Shown here one piece after another: positions 61,872 to 64,000 of a stretch of DNA of 64,000 nucleotides. Position 1 is the stretch's first letter; each line of letters opens with the position of its first letter. This DNA is from CAXQZM01 sp965229645 (GTDB lineage Bacteria; Pseudomonadota; Alphaproteobacteria; UBA7985). The notes below the pieces were generated by a model, which was not told the origin of the DNA, searched no databases, and saw only the letters and a list, made by a program, of their open reading frames with translations. The DNA lies in contig OZ245893.1 of NCBI GenBank assembly GCA_965229645.1, positions 3,100,001 to 3,164,000 on the forward strand, given 5' to 3'. The translations under genes were made by a program, and so were the position numbers.

Positions 61872-64000
61872 CTACCCCGCAGCGGGCGCGAGCTGGGCCT
61901 CGCGTTCGGCTTGTCGGTTTGCCCGACGGGTGGCGCGCGCCGCCACCATGCGGTCGATGAGGGCGGGTACCGAAAGCGCGGCGGGCGTGAAGATCAGTGT
62001 CAGGACCGTGGCGAAGGCGAGGCCAGACACGACGGCTTGGGCAAGACCCGCCCACCACTGCGTCGCGGGCGAGCCCACGGTCAAAATGCCCGTTGTGAAG
62101 TCTATGTTGACGCTCATGGCCATGGGCAGCAGGCCCAAGATTGTGGTGACCGTGGTCAGCAAGACGGGGCGCAAGCGTTGCGCGCCCGTGAGCACGATCA
62201 CGTGCAGGCGTTCCTCGTAAGTCTTGGGTTGGCGTTCGCGCATCAGATGCTGGTAGGTATCGATCAGGACGATATTGTTGTTCACGACAATCCCCGCAAG
62301 CGAGATGATGCCGATATTGGCCATGAGGTCGAGCGTCCCCCCCGTCAGGAACAGTCCCAGGAAGACCCCGCCGACGGACATGAAGATCGCCACCAAGATC
62401 AGCACAGCGTGATAGAAGGAATTGAACTGGGTGATAAGAATGATGAACATGATGAACAAGGCAATGACGAAGGCCTGGCCGAGGAAGGCGTTGGCCTCGG
62501 CCTGTTCTTCATCCGCGCCCCGGAACACTGCGGTGACGTCGTTGGGAAGGCCCGCCGCGCCCGATTCGATCCAGGCCTGCAATTCTGCCACGTACTCGGA
62601 CACCACCCGCGTTGATTCAGGCGGGATATTGGCCTGGGGCGTTAGGGTTCGCGTTCCATCGACCCTTGTAATAATATCCGCTTTGGGTTCGTAGGTGAGG
62701 GTTGCCAAATCGCTCAGGGGCACGGGCCCTGAGGGCGTGATGACATCGACCGCCATGGCCGATGCCAGGTCCCGATATTCGGCGCTGTAGCGCAGCTTGA
62801 TGTCGTTCTCCTCGGTCGATCCGGCTGGGCGGTGCGAGGCCAGTTCGAAGCCACGGGTTCCAAGCGCGATGTACTGGCTGATTTCGGCTTTGGTGATGCC
62901 CAACTCTGCGGCGCGTACCTCGTCAATTTTGATATGGGTCTCGAATCCAGGGATCGGGAGCTTGTCGTCTATATCGACCAGGTCCATTTCTCGGAACTTC
63001 TGGCCGACGATGCGGGCGGCTTGGGTCAGGCTTTCCCGATCCTCTGTGAGCGACTGCAGCTGGATCTGTACGTCCTTGCCCGTCGGGGGCCCCGCAGCGG
63101 GCAGCGACAGTTCCACATCTGCGGTGAAGAGGCCCGAGATGCGCTGACGCAAATCGGCTTCCAATTCTGCCATGCTGCGCCCAGAGCCCGACATGCGAAC
63201 CGCCCAGTCGGCCAGTTCGACGTCGATGGTCGCAATTGTATCTTCGCCTGGGTTGGTTCCCGTCGCGATCAGGCGAAAGTTGGCAAATTCGCCGTAGTCT
63301 CGCTGCATATCAAAGACCAACTGCTGGACCTGTTCGGCTCGATTTTGCTTTTCCTCAATCGATAGATTGCCGCGTTCTTTGACGTTGATGATGAACTGTT
63401 CGGGATCAACGTCGGGGAAAAACCCTGTTTTCGGGGTCGAGGCGAAGAATATGATGAGGATGATGGCGAAAGCCGCGCCAAGGGTCCAGAAGGGTGTGCG
63501 CACCGCGCCTTTCAATATGCGCGCATAGAACCCTGTGAACCCCTGAAATTCATCGAGCGGAGTCTGTTCCTGGTCTGGGGTCCCCGATATAAAGCGGTCG
63601 CGCGCCGTCATAGCGACCACACGAGGCACAAAAATAAATGCCAGGATCAGGACCAGCACGCTGGCAAGTTGAACGAGGATCCCACTGCTCGCAAACATGA
63701 GGGCGACAACGGGGATGAAAACGAGGAAGATCACTCGCAAGAACTTTTCCAAATGCTCGCCCAAAATAGGTACGAAAATCATCGCCATGAGCAGTGATCC
63801 CGAGAGGGTCACGATTAGGGTGAGGGGCAAATAGCCCATGAAGCTGCCAATGACACCCGGCCAGAACAGCAGCGGGGCAAAGACCACGAGCGTGGTCGCG
63901 GTCGATGAGATGATCGGGAGCGCCATGCGCTTGGCGGCGGCAACGTAGGCATCGATCCGCGCCATGCCTCGGGCAATCTGGCGATCGGCGTATTCGGTCA
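61872..64000 (-). CDS. RND-family efflux transporter permease (partial; 5' end outside window)
   Basis: About 709 C-terminal residues of an AcrB/HAE1-type proton-driven efflux pump. The frame stays open to the right edge; the visible start is TEYADRQIARGMARIDAYVAA, which falls in the first transmembrane half, so an ATG at 63965 is internal. Further features: LPIISSTATTLVVFAPLLFWPG, the large periplasmic loop (GLFTADVELSLPAAGPP), TGGTLDLMANIGIISLAGIVVNNNIVLIDTY, and the final helix group after RLRPVLLTTVTTILGLLPM. Tail RANRQAEREAQLAPAAG. The drug or metal specificity and the membrane-fusion partner cannot be judged from here. aat follows on the same strand. Confidence 0.93.
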   Translation of the reverse strand, partial: TEYADRQIARGMARIDAYVAAAKRMALPIISSTATTLVVFAPLLFWPGVIGSFMGYLPLTLIVTLSGSLLMAMIFVPILGEHLEKFLRVIFLVFIPVVALMFASSGILVQLASVLVLILAFIFVPRVVAMTARDRFISGTPDQEQTPLDEFQGFTGFYARILKGAVRTPFWTLGAAFAIILIIFFASTPKTGFFPDVDPEQFIINVKERGNLSIEEKQNRAEQVQQLVFDMQRDYGEFANFRLIATGTNPGEDTIATIDVELADWAVRMSGSGRSMAELEADLRQRISGLFTADVELSLPAAGPPTGKDVQIQLQSLTEDRESLTQAARIVGQKFREMDLVDIDDKLPIPGFETHIKIDEVRAAELGITKAEISQYIALGTRGFELASHRPAGSTEENDIKLRYSAEYRDLASAMAVDVITPSGPVPLSDLATLTYEPKADIITRVDGTRTLTPQANIPPESTRVVSEYVAELQAWIESGAAGLPNDVTAVFRGADEEQAEANAFLGQAFVIALFIMFIILITQFNSFYHAVLILVAIFMSVGGVFLGLFLTGGTLDLMANIGIISLAGIVVNNNIVLIDTYQHLMRERQPKTYEERLHVIVLTGAQRLRPVLLTTVTTILGLLPMAMSVNIDFTTGILTVGSPATQWWAGLAQAVVSGLAFATVLTLIFTPAALSVPALIDRMVAARATRRANRQAEREAQLAPAAG

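Overview
The window reads as chromosomal DNA of an alphaproteobacterium, roughly 60% GC by eye. The evidence is the gene content: an NDUFA12-type complex I accessory subunit beside mlaD, a DUF2155 gene and aat; an ftsK-lolA-xth block; fxsA divergent from a Tim44-like gene; a cobalamin-dependent class II ribonucleotide reductase; and a DUF1638 / 'virulence factor' / MTHFR-like set typical of alphaproteobacterial glycine betaine demethylation loci. Genus cannot be named from sequence alone.

Region 1 (1-36647) is the striking part. It is a tandem family of giant surface proteins: the 3' end of one gene and four complete genes of about 2,030 to 2,880 residues. Each has a signal peptide, a two-cysteine cap motif, 25-residue BspA-type (DUF285/TIGR02167-like) repeats, long arrays of Ig-like, FN3, cadherin-like and Calx-beta-like modules, and a C-terminal ~326-residue domain ending in Phe that looks like an autotransporter-type outer-membrane barrel. 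The last three genes carry almost identical 981-bp barrel cassettes. The last two also share a ~3.36-kb near-identical central segment, so recombination or gene conversion is shaping the family. The cluster is split by an IS630-family element with a probable programmed frameshift and by an IS110-family element whose upstream non-coding end is a candidate bridge-RNA locus.

Region 2 (36743-49146) holds housekeeping genes: a ThDP-dependent acetolactate-synthase-like enzyme, ftsK, lolA, a class I glutamine amidotransferase-like peptidase, xth, polA on the opposite strand, and leuC. Region 3 (49391-55101) has fxsA and a Tim44-like gene, then a probable choline / glycine-betaine C1 operon: DUF1638, virulence-factor family protein, MTHFR-like protein, BetA and a GFA-family protein. 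Region 4 (55161-64000) has nrdJ, the NDUFA12-mlaD-small ORF-DUF2155 operon, aat, and an RND efflux permease running off the right edge.

Two miniature repeat families with ATACCARCGG ends are scattered through intergenic spaces. One, here called MITE-A (about 196-344 bp), folds into a chain of hairpins with compensatory changes between copies and in two loci carries a 47/48-bp tandem repeat. The other, MITE-B, is 116 bp. A separate genome-wide signal is strong depletion of CCGG, visible as almost exclusive use of CCA/CCT for proline before glycine. No tRNA, rRNA or CRISPR array was found.
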